A DNA stretch of 64,000 bases from Nostoc mirabile CHAB5784 (GCF_020829645.1 NZ_JAIVFS010000023.1:43689-107688); one strand, 5' to 3'. Counted from the first letter of the stretch, positions 9,510 to 18,229 are shown. Numbers and translations are program-made. Notes: a model not told the origin generated them from the sequence alone.

Positions 9510-9541
9510 CCTACACCAACCGCTAGGCGGTATGGTGTAGG
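9510..9541 (-). ncRNA. Right-end hairpin, likely 3' part of the TnpB omega RNA
   Basis: CCTACACCA pairs with TGGTGTAGG, with an inner CCGC/GCGG stem and a 3-nt loop. It overlaps the tnpB stop codon. In studied TnpB systems the guide RNA is made from this end of the element, with its guide segment lying just beyond it. That role is known for the family and inferred here. Confidence 0.5.
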
Positions 9542-10674
9542 CTTCCAACTTCAACCGGAACAGCCTTAGACACGGAAGATTTCCTTCCAGCCCTTGGTCT
9601 TACATCCCGTCCATTGGCAGTAGCGCTAGTTCCTAACGCTAATACTCGTAAGCCTTCATCTCGAATATTGATAGCGGCATTTACGTCTCTGTCATGTTTT
9701 GTATTGCAACTCGAACAAGTCCAGCTACGCACATCGAGAGACAGGCTACCAACCTGGTTGAGGCAAACGTGACAAGTCTTACTCGATGGAAAAAACCGTC
9801 CAATTTCTAGGTAGGTTTTGCCGTCTCTTTCAGCCTTGTATTTCAGTTGTCTGGTGAATTCTGACCAACCACAATCGCTGATTGCTTTGGCAAGAGTGTG
9901 ATTCTTCACCATATTTTTGACTGCCAGATTCTCAACAATGATGACTTGGTTTTCGTTCACCAGTTTGCGAGAAAGCTTGTGCTGGAAGTCTTTACGAGAA
10001 TTTGCAATCTTTTCATGCACCCGCGCCACAATGCGACGCGCTTTCTTTGTGCGATTTGATCCTTTCTGCTTACGGGACAGTTTTTGTTGCTTATGCTTCA
10101 GATTCTTGGTTCGTTTCTTCAACGGCTTAAGATTGTCGAACTTAGAGCCGTCTGAAGTGATCGCAAAGTGCGTTAGACCTACATCAATTCCCACCGCTTT
10201 ACCATCTGAGCTAATTTCAAGTGAAGGCAGTTCATCATCGAACAACAGAGAAGCATAATACTTGCCTGCGTGATTCATGCTGACGGTAACGGTTTTGATT
10301 CTCCCTTCAAACGTGCGATGAATCTTGGCAGAAACAACGCCTAATTTGCCGGGGAACTTCAGATGGTTCTCATCAACAATTTGAACTTTTTGCGGATACT
10401 GAATTGACTGCTTATCATGCTTCGATTTGAAGGTCGGGAAAGATGCCCGATTTTCAAAGAAGTTGATAAACGCTCTCGATAAATTCAACGAAACACTTTG
10501 CAGCACTTGACTATAAGTTTCGCCTAGCCATTCGTATTCTTTCTTGAGTGCGGGTAATCGGCTATTCATCCCAATCTGGGATAACCCTTTACCCGTTTCT
10601 TTGTAAAGCTCGTTCGTTGCGTTTAGAGAATTGTTCCAATACCATCTTGCACAACCAAACGCTTGTGACAGCAC
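9523..10674 (-). CDS. tnpB: TnpB-family RNA-guided nuclease of an IS605-type element
   Basis: At least 383 residues. RuvC-like catalytic residues are all present: Asp in KAVGIDVGLTHFA, Glu in VIIVENLAVKNMV and Asp in HDRDVNAAINI. A four-cysteine zinc finger (KTCHVC and WTCSSC) lies between the last two. The first usable start here is GTG at 10674, but the frame stays open to 10734 and encodes the missing conserved N-terminus, including VVKIRIYPSIKQKQ, which aligns with VKVRIYPTDEQIQ of the second tnpB. That stretch has no ATG, GTG or TTG; an ATT at 10725 sits where the start should be. The gene may use a rare start, be translated short, or be start-damaged. Confidence 0.85.
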   Translation of the reverse strand: MLSQAFGCARWYWNNSLNATNELYKETGKGLSQIGMNSRLPALKKEYEWLGETYSQVLQSVSLNLSRAFINFFENRASFPTFKSKHDKQSIQYPQKVQIVDENHLKFPGKLGVVSAKIHRTFEGRIKTVTVSMNHAGKYYASLLFDDELPSLEISSDGKAVGIDVGLTHFAITSDGSKFDNLKPLKKRTKNLKHKQQKLSRKQKGSNRTKKARRIVARVHEKIANSRKDFQHKLSRKLVNENQVIIVENLAVKNMVKNHTLAKAISDCGWSEFTRQLKYKAERDGKTYLEIGRFFPSSKTCHVCLNQVGSLSLDVRSWTCSSCNTKHDRDVNAAINIRDEGLRVLALGTSATANGRDVRPRAGRKSSVSKAVPVEVGSLHHTA

Positions 10675-10783
10675 TTGTTTCTGTTTGATAGATGGATAAA
10701 TTCTGATCTTGACAACGTTTTTAATGTCTCTATTTTAGCACGAATTCTATTTGTTGTAATTCCTTGTTGATATCTAGGAGATT

Positions 10784-10855
10784 GGATATTTCTTGCCTGT
10801 CCTGTTTGTTCTCCAGCTTCGGTGAAGACCACAAACAGAACGGCAAGAAATATCC
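10784..10855. repeat. 72-nt long interrupted palindrome upstream of tnpB
   Basis: GGATATTTCTTGCC (10784-10797) pairs perfectly with 10842-10855. A second internal pair CTGTTTGT (10802-10809) / ACAAACAG (10831-10838) and a terminal CTTC-GGT-GAAG hairpin continue the same stem. It could be an element end, a small MITE or a structured RNA. A separate short hairpin GCGGG/CCCGC is at 10894-10909. Confidence 0.6.
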
Positions 10856-10929
10856 CTGGCTTTCATCCCGCCGAATCGATGAGTACATCTATAGCGGGGG
10901 ACTTCCCGCCGAATCAGTTAAAATCTTGT

Positions 10930-11202
10930 GTATCCACCTCAGAACTCCGTTCATCCACCTCAGATACTCATTCATCCACCTCAGAACTCCGTTCATCCAC
11001 CTCAGATACTCATTCATCCACCTCAGAACTCCGTTCATCCACCTCAGATACTCATTCATCCACCTCAGAACTCCGTTCATCCACCTCAGAACTCCGTTCA
11101 TCCACCTCAGATACTCATTCATCCACCTCAGATACTCATTCATCCACCTCAGATACTCATTCATCCACCTCAGATACTCATTCATCCACCTCAGAACTCC
11201 TC
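10930..11202 (+). repeat. 21-bp minisatellite, 13 units of two types
   Basis: Every unit starts tcatccacctcaga and ends either actccgt (type A) or tactcat (type B). The order is A B A B A B A A B B B B A, with the last unit truncated into flanking sequence. All reading frames stay open because the period is a multiple of three, so the long open frames here are artefacts. There are no spacers, so this is not CRISPR. Confidence 0.95.
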
Positions 11203-11308
11203 ATTCTTAATTCCTAACTCAGCACTCAGCAATTTTGAGTTGGTCGAGTACTAGTGAACCCTAAAAGCATTTGCATAAATTTTTAACCTTGCAGTGAAAA
11301 GTACCTTA

Positions 11309-11411
11309 ATACCAATTCTCCAAAATGAGGTAACAGATGTAGATCAGGAAAGTCCTGCGGCATCTAAGTTTATTAATTGCGAATTGCGAATTGCGAATTG
11401 CGAATTGGTAT
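11309..11411. mobile_element. MITE-like unit with ATACCAATT ends (family H, copy 1)
   Basis: ATACCAATTC (11309-11318) and GAATTGGTAT (11402-11411) are inverted repeats 103 bp apart, the same length as the unit at 19938-20040 with near-identical ends. The right side contains an aattgcg heptamer STRR (about 11374-11407). Confidence 0.5.
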
Positions 11412-11489
11412 AAGTTACTTAATGCATCAAACGCTACCCACTTTTATGGTTAGCGCTAAGATAGCTATGTATTTTTTGGAAGTATAAAT

Positions 11490-13136
11490 ATGGCTCAGAC
11501 TTTTTATGTAAATCCAGTATCAGGCAAAGATACCAACCCTGGTAGCCAACAAGCCCCATTCAAAACTATTACGCAAGCCCTTAAGGTATCTACAGATAAC
11601 ACCAAGATTCAACTAGCAGAAGGTAATTACAATGCTGCTAGCGGTGAAGTCTTTCCGCTAACGGTTCCATCTGGCGTGACTGTGGTTGGTAATGAAACCA
11701 ATAAAGGCAATGGTATTTTGATTGAAGGGAGTGGTAGCTATTTGAGCCGTACTTTTGCTGGTCAGAATGTCACATTTGTGCTACTGGATAAAGCCGAAGT
11801 GCGGGGAGTGACTGTAACAAATTTGGCTAGCCGTGGTAGTGGTGTCTGGATTGAATCAACTGCTCCTACTGTTGCTAATAGCACCTTCACTAAGTGTAAG
11901 AGGGAGGGAGTTTTTGCTACAGGTGAGGCTAATCCAGTTATTCTAGGTAATGTGTTCAGTGAAAATGCAGCCAATGGAATTGCGATCGCTAAAAATTCTA
12001 AAGGTCAAATTCTAGATAATACCTGCTTAAAAACAGGTTTTGGCATTGCCATTAGTGATACTGCATCACCCACCCTTCGAGATAACAGAACTTACGAAAA
12101 CCGTTCTGGAATTGTCATCTCTGGCAGCGCTCGTCCTGTATTGCGTAACAATGTCTGCGAAAATAACACTGACGATGGGATCACAGTAATCGGAACTGCC
12201 CTACCAGATATCGGCAGTGCCAATAACTTAGGAGGCAATACTTTACGCAATAACGGTAAATTTAATTTGCAAAATGCCAGTTCCAACAAGCTGGTTTCTG
12301 TGGGGAATAAAATAGATACGTCTAAAGTCACAGGAAACGTAGAGTTTGCAGATAGTTCGGTTCCAACACCCACGCCTACTCCCACCCCAACACCGACACC
12401 TACTCCCACCCCAACACCGACACCTACTCCCACTCCAACACCCACGCCTACTCCCACCCCAACACCGACACCTACTCCCACTCCAATACCGATACCCACT
12501 CCCACCCCAACACCGACACCTACTCCCACTCCCATTCCCACTCCAACACCCACGCCCACTATAGAATTAACCGATATTACGAATCATTGGGCAGGTGGCT
12601 TTATTCGGGAATTAGTCAAATTGGGGATAGTTAATGGTTTTCCCGATCGCACATTTAAACCGGATGCTACGATGACACGGGCGCAATACGCCGCATTACT
12701 GGTAAAAGCTTTCAATCCACCGCCAAACCGCCCTGCGAGCAAATTCAAAGATGTAGCAGCAGACTTCTGGGCATCCAAGGTAATTCAGCAGGCATATCAA
12801 GGTTCATTTCTCTCTGGTTTTCCTGACAATACCTTCGCCCCCAACAAAAATATCCAGCGTGTGCAAGTGATTGTCTCCCTGGTGAATGGATTGGGGTTAT
12901 CTGCTGATGGTACAGCATCTATCAAAGCTTTTGATGACCAAGCAAAGATTCCTGAATATGCCAAGGATGAGGTAGTAAAAGCTATAGACAAGGGGATTAT
13001 CGTCAATCACCCAAACCTCAAACAACTCAATCCTACCCGCGATGCTACACGCGCTGAGGTAGCGGTGATGGTCTATCAAGCTTTGGTAGACGCTGGTCGT
13101 GTAGCTGCGATTGACTCGCCTTATATTGTTGCTTAA
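11490..13136 (+). CDS. DUF1565-like beta-helix protein with Pro-Thr linker and three SLH domains
   Basis: 548 residues. Residues 1-285 open with FYVNPVSGKDTNPGS and GSQQAPFKTITQAL, typical of DUF1565, followed by right-handed parallel beta-helix repeats of the NTCLKTGFGIAIS type. Residues about 290-355 are an almost pure Pro-Thr linker. Three S-layer homology domains follow (ITNHWAGGFI...GFPDRTFKPDATMTRAQ; AADFWASKVI...GFPDNTFAPN; and a third ending TRAEVAVMVYQAL). SLH domains usually anchor proteins to the cell-wall polymer, yet no signal peptide is visible and the frame is closed by a stop upstream of the start, so export is unexplained. ATG 11490 has a weak GGAAG upstream. Confidence 0.85.
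   Translation: MAQTFYVNPVSGKDTNPGSQQAPFKTITQALKVSTDNTKIQLAEGNYNAASGEVFPLTVPSGVTVVGNETNKGNGILIEGSGSYLSRTFAGQNVTFVLLDKAEVRGVTVTNLASRGSGVWIESTAPTVANSTFTKCKREGVFATGEANPVILGNVFSENAANGIAIAKNSKGQILDNTCLKTGFGIAISDTASPTLRDNRTYENRSGIVISGSARPVLRNNVCENNTDDGITVIGTALPDIGSANNLGGNTLRNNGKFNLQNASSNKLVSVGNKIDTSKVTGNVEFADSSVPTPTPTPTPTPTPTPTPTPTPTPTPTPTPTPTPTPTPTPTPIPIPTPTPTPTPTPTPIPTPTPTPTIELTDITNHWAGGFIRELVKLGIVNGFPDRTFKPDATMTRAQYAALLVKAFNPPPNRPASKFKDVAADFWASKVIQQAYQGSFLSGFPDNTFAPNKNIQRVQVIVSLVNGLGLSADGTASIKAFDDQAKIPEYAKDEVVKAIDKGIIVNHPNLKQLNPTRDATRAEVAVMVYQALVDAGRVAAIDSPYIVA
12365..12560 (+). repeat. Pro-Thr codon repeat
   Basis: Degenerate hexamers of the ccaaca/cctact type encode the (PT)n linker of the beta-helix/SLH protein. 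Tracts like this can change length by slippage. Open frames on the other strand (poly Gly-Val) are shadows. Confidence 0.85.
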
Positions 13137-13197
13137 TTGGTAAACTAATTTGTTTTGCAAAATTGGATGATTTTTGTAGGGGCAATTAATGAATATT

Positions 13198-13364
13198 GGT
13201 GTCAACTTAACGTGAAAACCCAGCCTTATAAGAAGAGTGAAAGTTTTTCGATCCCCCTAACCCCCCTTAAAAAGGGGGGAACTAGAATCTTTTGCCCCCA
13301 ATTTATCGGGGGTTGGGGAATCTAAAACGAGGGGAAATTGCGTGTTTGAGTTTAAGTTGACACC
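13198..13364. mobile_element. MITE family B, copy 2
   Basis: Perfect 13-bp inverted ends GGTGTCAACTTAA / TTAAGTTGACACC. Outside them the flanks are also inverted (gtaggggcaattaatgaat on the left, its near complement on the right), so the full palindrome spans about 13174-13390. The interior is a G/C-run module (ccccctaaccccccttaaa ... aatttatcggggg) that also occurs in units D and E. Confidence 0.7.
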
Positions 13365-13453
13365 AATGATTAATGAATTGTCCCTACAAAAAGGGTTCTA
13401 AATTATAGGCAGAGCAAATTCATACTTAATTTCAAAAAGGTGGTTTTTAGTTT

Positions 13454-14257
13454 CTACTCGAACGGAGGCAAATTATTCGGGTCAATACCCTGAGATTGCA
13501 AATAAGCAATCAGTCGTTCTTTTTGCTGGCGTTCTTGTTCGGCGCGTTGGCGTTCTTGTTCGGCGCGTTGACGTTCTTGTTCGGCGCGTTGGCGTTCTTG
13601 CTCAATCTGTTCCACAGCCCACGGTAATAAATTACCAGCTTGATCCCACCAGCGCAACCAATAGCCAGTGCGAGCTTCTTTTGTTCCTTGCCAAGTTCCC
13701 AAAAATAAGCCCATTACCTCAATCCAATGACGACCATTTTCGTCAGGTTGCTTTAACTCATAGCGTTTATTTTCAAGTTGATAATATTCTAATAAACCGC
13801 CATCTGGTTCAAAAATTATGTAGATGGGAATCTGCAAAATTTGCTCGTAGAAAAACCATTTTCCAGGTGGATAAGCTCGCTTTACCGAATATTCTCCACC
13901 TTCAGTATCCGATAGAAATTCGATGGCGATCGCTGGAATATCTCCTTCTAAATTGGGTGTATAACTTTTGCGATTACCCATAACTTGATTCACCGATGGC
14001 ACATAAACCCAGTCAGGTGCTTTAGCAATAAATTGCCCGTTAACTGTCGCACAAAGACCAAAGTTTGAAGCTATCAACATCTGGGTTTGGATGAATCCAC
14101 TGATTTCTAAGCTTTCACGCAAAGCACCAGCCAAAAGTGGCTGACCTGTATTCTCCACTGGTTCATCCTCTAGTTTAAAATCCTTGGGCAAGGCTTCCCA
14201 AGAGATTACCAGTTCAGTTTGGGATTTGGCTTCACTGAGTTGGGTTACCATAAACAC
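13454..14257 (-). CDS. Uma2-family (DUF820) putative endonuclease
   Basis: 267 residues. The Uma2 core (PD-(D/E)XK-like fold) shows PDWVYVPSVNQ, IPAIAIEFLSDTEGGEYS (the D...E region) and WFFYEQILQIPIYIIFEPDG. The C-terminus is a highly charged coiled coil of repeated QERQRAE heptads encoded by an almost exact 21-bp DNA repeat (about 13527-13600). Uma2 genes are very abundant in cyanobacteria and their function is mostly unknown. A second copy is at 58767-59336. The third codon is also Met, so the start may be two codons later. Confidence 0.85.
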   Translation of the reverse strand: MFMVTQLSEAKSQTELVISWEALPKDFKLEDEPVENTGQPLLAGALRESLEISGFIQTQMLIASNFGLCATVNGQFIAKAPDWVYVPSVNQVMGNRKSYTPNLEGDIPAIAIEFLSDTEGGEYSVKRAYPPGKWFFYEQILQIPIYIIFEPDGGLLEYYQLENKRYELKQPDENGRHWIEVMGLFLGTWQGTKEARTGYWLRWWDQAGNLLPWAVEQIEQERQRAEQERQRAEQERQRAEQERQQKERLIAYLQSQGIDPNNLPPFE

Positions 14258-14516
14258 AGTATGAATTTATTTTTGATCTTATCGCTTCTAGGACGGTATG
14301 AAGGCGATGTCAGTCTGTCGATGATAAAGTGACAAAATATGCATCCTAATATTCAATTTCTGGAAAAGCTCTGACTTGCCGACAATGGCGAAGTCGTAGA
14401 TTGGGTTGACGTAAGGAAACCCAACATCCATTGCTTTGTACTCAATGATTGCGCCCTTACTCAAGTCGCCTGTGATTTGATTGTCGATCCCCTCAAGCAG
14501 CAACTCCCCGTTTTTC

Positions 14517-16967
14517 CTATTCCTTGGTGGCAAACCATTGTAGTGGCAAAAATTTCATAACATTTGTTACACTTTTTAAAGTTTTTAATTCGGGTATATT
14601 TGGTTTTAATTGTTCTGCGATCGCTAATTTTTGTTCAGCTTGTGCAGGTTGAAAATTATACAAATAAACAACAGCTAAATAAAGCCACGCGTAAGGATTT
14701 TGAGCATCATATTTAGTTAATTCTATTAAATTTTGGATTAATTCTGGGGCTTGGCGCTGTAAAAGTTGTGATAAGACTAGAGTGTAACGCAAATTTAAGT
14801 TATTTGGCTCTGTTTGCAGATGATAATTAGCCGCAAATTCAATTTGTTTTAAATAATCTTGAGTAGGATCATATTGATTGAAATTATCTATCTGCACAAA
14901 TATATTATTTAATTTACCCTGTTGTAACTCTTCGGCTAGTTGTGAAGTTCGGGTAACTAAATCTAAAGCTGGCGATTTTCCTACGGTTCCTACATTTGTC
15001 ACATCTACAGTAATATCTGGAATATTTAAAGATGTGATTTTGTTGTTTCTTCTATCTAAATATACTGCTGATAGTTGATATTTACCTAGTGGTAGTGTTT
15101 TAGGAATAAATGTAGCTAAGGCTTCTTTTACTCGGAAACTTCCTTCAGGATGACATTTGATGCCACAGTATAAATCACCCAAGCCTATTGCATGATCGTG
15201 ATACCAATATGATTGGCTATTTTGCCATTTTAATAGCAATATTCCATTTTGTAAATCATCCCATGAACCTGTTATTTCATAATTTACAGGGTTGTTTTTA
15301 TCTAAAACTAATTGCTGAGAAATTGCAACTTTTTCTAGACTAATTACAGACTTACTATTACTTATTTTTTCAACAACTACATGAGGATTTTTGCAGTGAT
15401 ATAATCGCATTTTATCTCCATGAGGTAATATCCAATTGCCCTGTAATTTCAAATCGGTAGAAGATTCGACTAAAGATTTTAATTTCCGTTTAGTCTCTCC
15501 ACTTTCTCCCGGTTCTTCCCGTTCATTATCTCTAGTGATATACCAACAAAAATATTGTAAATCTTCCTCTACCTGAGATAATTTGGTTGTTAATTTTCTG
15601 CCGTATACGCGAAAATCTGCTAATGTCCCAAAATAATCTAAAGTAAACTCATTTATCTGAGGTATAGCAACGGGAATTACCCCTAAATTTGACCTTAAAT
15701 ATAAATTTGTTTCGTTGATTTTGTTTATCAGTTTTTCCAGAGGATATTTCTTAGCATCATCATTAGGTAAATGTTTACCACCCCATGCTTGAATTAGGGG
15801 TAATGGAAACAAATTATTCAGTAAAACTATGCTACTTAATACTAAAGTGGCTAATCTCAGCCTATCAAAATATATATTTTCAATTAAGTTGAATAAATCC
15901 GCCAATATTAAACTAATTATAGGAAAGCATGGCAGAATAAATCTAATGTCTTTATTTGTGCCCAAAGAACAAATTATATAGCTACTTACTAAGGTGACTA
16001 ATAACCAAATTCGAGCCGATTTATGAAGATTTACTGAAATTAAATTAGTAGAAAATCGATATTTAATCAGATAAACTAATAAAATGCCAATACTCACAGA
16101 TAATATTGGTAAACCAACGCTTTCTGGAATCATCTGTGGATAGTATAACCATCCAGCAATAGTTGTGGGAGAAGGATCACCCTCACCTTTTCCGACTTGG
16201 TTAGCGTTTAATGCCGATGTAATAATCGTTAACCAATTTAAGCCATACCAAAAACTACAAATTAACCAAGCTATTACCAAAGATGAGCAAGTTTGAATTA
16301 GCTTGATAAATTTACCTTTTCTAATAAAAATAATTAATGTCCAAATACTAGGAACTAAAATAAAAATAAATCCTGTAGGTTTAGTCAAGAAGATTAAACC
16401 TATTCCTACGCCCAAGATGATAGTTAAGCCCCATGAGAAAAACCCAATATAACTATCTTTCCAAATCGTCAGGATTGTGAAAGTTACTGTAACAATTGCT
16501 GTCAACCCATAATCTAATAAATAATCTGTCCGCATAATTCCCAAAATAGGAAATAACAGACAAAATATGCTGGCAGTTATGCTGATTTTTCGGTTTTTAA
16601 ATAAAAAATTACCTAAATGATATACTGAAAGTATAATCATCGCAGTATACAATAAGTTGACCAAACTTGCTTGGTCATAACCACGTCCAAACAATATGAA
16701 AAATGGTACGGTGCAAATATATAGAAAAGGAGCGCGATAAGTTGGAGTTAATTGCCACAGAGATAACCACCAATTTCCTGAGAAGATATTGAAGTTTTGA
16801 AAAATTCTATAATGATGTAATGCTGTCGTTAAATGTGCGCTTTGATCATAGCCTGGAATCGATTCATCTAAGAAAAACCAAGCTCTATCTATAGCTAATG
16901 CTATCAGCCAAATTATGAAGAGGATGATATAGTCTTTTCGATGCTTATAATGGTCAAAATAATTCAT
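14517..16967 (-). CDS. GT39-type membrane glycosyltransferase with C-terminal TPR-like region
   Basis: 816 residues. An N-terminal membrane helix precedes the acidic first loop DESIPGYDQSAHL, the signature position of ArnT/PMT-type (GT39) enzymes that use polyprenyl-linked sugars. About ten more hydrophobic segments follow up to roughly residue 400. The rest is soluble: a beta-rich region and a terminal helical repeat resembling TPRs (PYAWLYLAVVYLYNFQPAQAEQKLAIAEQ). It probably glycosylates lipid, polysaccharide or protein at the cell surface; the acceptor is unknown. A smaller GT39 protein is at 61214-62872. The gene is AT-rich compared with its neighbours. Confidence 0.8.
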   Translation of the reverse strand: MNYFDHYKHRKDYIILFIIWLIALAIDRAWFFLDESIPGYDQSAHLTTALHHYRIFQNFNIFSGNWWLSLWQLTPTYRAPFLYICTVPFFILFGRGYDQASLVNLLYTAMIILSVYHLGNFLFKNRKISITASIFCLLFPILGIMRTDYLLDYGLTAIVTVTFTILTIWKDSYIGFFSWGLTIILGVGIGLIFLTKPTGFIFILVPSIWTLIIFIRKGKFIKLIQTCSSLVIAWLICSFWYGLNWLTIITSALNANQVGKGEGDPSPTTIAGWLYYPQMIPESVGLPILSVSIGILLVYLIKYRFSTNLISVNLHKSARIWLLVTLVSSYIICSLGTNKDIRFILPCFPIISLILADLFNLIENIYFDRLRLATLVLSSIVLLNNLFPLPLIQAWGGKHLPNDDAKKYPLEKLINKINETNLYLRSNLGVIPVAIPQINEFTLDYFGTLADFRVYGRKLTTKLSQVEEDLQYFCWYITRDNEREEPGESGETKRKLKSLVESSTDLKLQGNWILPHGDKMRLYHCKNPHVVVEKISNSKSVISLEKVAISQQLVLDKNNPVNYEITGSWDDLQNGILLLKWQNSQSYWYHDHAIGLGDLYCGIKCHPEGSFRVKEALATFIPKTLPLGKYQLSAVYLDRRNNKITSLNIPDITVDVTNVGTVGKSPALDLVTRTSQLAEELQQGKLNNIFVQIDNFNQYDPTQDYLKQIEFAANYHLQTEPNNLNLRYTLVLSQLLQRQAPELIQNLIELTKYDAQNPYAWLYLAVVYLYNFQPAQAEQKLAIAEQLKPNIPELKTLKSVTNVMKFLPLQWFATKE

Positions 16968-17107
16968 ATTTATTTGATCAAAAACAAAGTTTAACCAATT
17001 ATATATCTGTCATGTATCGGCGTTTGACTAATACCAAAATAAATACCTATATAAGCGAAGGACGAAATAGCCCTGGTATTGAGGTTTGTGGTTGCGTAAA
17101 TGGCCGA

Positions 17108-17293
17108 TCATTTCAGTTCATCCTTTGCCTCACCTGGACCGAATATTAGAATAGACTCTGCATCACGAATACTCGCAATGACCGCATCATAGTAAATATT
17201 GAGATGACCTGTGAAAGTTATCTGGCGGCTATCATCCGCAGGTATCTGAAGTGATTCATAGATACCTTTAAAAGGTGAATCACCAGAACGCCT
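17108..17293 (-). pseudogene. Fragment of an eRF1-domain-like protein
   Basis: The complement reads about 61 codons without a stop, including HLNIYYDAVIASIRDAESI and LIFGPGEAKDELK, then a stop. This resembles the C-terminal half of small bacterial proteins related to eRF1 domain 3 (the HxxYYDEVI / ILIFGPGEAK pattern, from memory). Neither a start nor the normal C-terminus is present, so it looks like a remnant. The rest of the 16968-17338 gap shows nothing recognisable. Confidence 0.5.
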
Positions 17294-17338
17294 TCAAGAT
17301 TTAGTAATTTAAAGATAAAAACCGTTAAATTTTCTTTG

Positions 17339-18013
17339 TCAAGTTTTCGGTAAAAAAAGACGATAGGATTCGCTGTCTAACAGAATTCTGAAACCTAGCC
17401 ACATCAGCACGAAGGGGAAAATCTTGCTAGCATAACGGCTGAGTACCAAAGCAATACCAGGTAGACGAGTCAGATTATAAGACATAAACAGCCAGCAAAA
17501 AACAATGAAATAGCAAACTGGTACGATCACAGTGAGATTTTGGATTGAGCTAGTGGCAAACAGGGGGATATAGATCCCAAGATTGTTGCCGCCGTTGGCA
17601 ATTGTTACCGAGGAGACTCGATAGGTCTGCGGATCGCGGATTACGTCCCAGAGCGATCGCTTTCTGGAATCAAAGCCTCTAAATCTAGAGTTTCTTTTCA
17701 GATTGGCTGACTTATCTTCGGTTGAGTCATCCTTATTCAGGTTGAACAAATTGTTCAAGCCAATGAGTATTGGCAGAATCCCTAGTAGACCAGTCCAAGT
17801 TGACGGAATTGCTAGACCCAGTAAGAAACCAAGCAAACTGACTATCACTAATGCCGTGAACCCTAGAATCTCACCAATTACAACATGTTGAGGACGAAAA
17901 GTCCGATTAACCTCGCTAAAAAAAGCAGTCAGATAAATATTGTCGTCAAACGTTGTTGCCACAGCCGTAGCTAGCCCGATCTTAATTGTTGCAATGAACC
18001 AATCCATCACCAT
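17339..18013 (-). CDS. CadD-like cadmium resistance transporter family protein
   Basis: A 224-residue membrane protein of the CadD/LysE-like superfamily. The first helix carries the characteristic TAVATTFDDNIYLTAFF with paired Asp residues. Later segments include HVVIGEILGFTALV and GLLGILPILIGLNNLF, then a charged cytoplasmic loop (about residues 95-130) and VTIANGGNNLGIYIPLFA. About six transmembrane segments are expected. Family members are annotated as cadmium or other cation exporters; substrate is not proven. It is divergent from the substrate-binding protein gene at 18235, about 220 bp away. Confidence 0.82.
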   Translation of the reverse strand: MVMDWFIATIKIGLATAVATTFDDNIYLTAFFSEVNRTFRPQHVVIGEILGFTALVIVSLLGFLLGLAIPSTWTGLLGILPILIGLNNLFNLNKDDSTEDKSANLKRNSRFRGFDSRKRSLWDVIRDPQTYRVSSVTIANGGNNLGIYIPLFATSSIQNLTVIVPVCYFIVFCWLFMSYNLTRLPGIALVLSRYASKIFPFVLMWLGFRILLDSESYRLFLPKT

Positions 18014-18222
18014 TCCTCACTCAACACCTATCTGATGACCCAAACTAGCGATCGCTCAAACTTTGTAGAGAATTCCCACAATATCGATATGATAATGTGA
18101 GTATCGCATATTGGGTGTAACGAGCGAGCAAATCTGGTAGTTTATACATATCAAGCGGTGCTTTGACTTTATCCCCCATCTCCAATTCATCCGGCAATTT
18201 CCATCACCTATATTTATTTATC

Positions 18223-18229
18223 AAAGGAG
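18223..18229 (+). promoter_or_regulatory. Shine-Dalgarno AAAGGAG fixing the start of the substrate-binding protein
   Basis: AAAGGAG lies five bases before ATG 18235 and supports that start over an in-frame codon at 18163. Confidence 0.75.

Larger units (their letters stand above)
9501..10734 (-). mobile_element. IS200/IS605-superfamily element carrying only tnpB (IS1341-like)
   Basis: Contains tnpB but no tnpA. The right end is defined by a strong hairpin (9510-9541) followed, in element orientation, by TAGTTCACC (complement of 9501-9509). The second tnpB element at 56-57 kb has the same hairpin-TAGTTCACC arrangement. The left boundary is not resolved and 10734 is only the limit of the open frame. 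Palindromes at 10784-10855 and 10894-10909 may belong to the left end. Confidence 0.75.

Noticed and set aside
10930..11202. CRISPR array
   Set aside because: Units are contiguous with no unique spacers and no cas genes nearby; the same holds for 43003-43241.
10764..11254. Several overlapping open frames on both strands across the 21-bp minisatellite
   Set aside because: A period divisible by three keeps all frames open; the products are simple repeats with no start signals.
12092..12564. Gly-Val and Leu-Pro-His repeat frames in the Pro-Thr linker DNA
   Set aside because: Antisense and shifted-frame shadows of the (PT)n codons.
14288..14533. 81-residue open frame on the minus strand
   Set aside because: It overlaps the end of the GT39 gene, includes a dispersed repeat (gttgacgtaaggaaacccaa) and matches no family that I know; a degraded fragment cannot be excluded.
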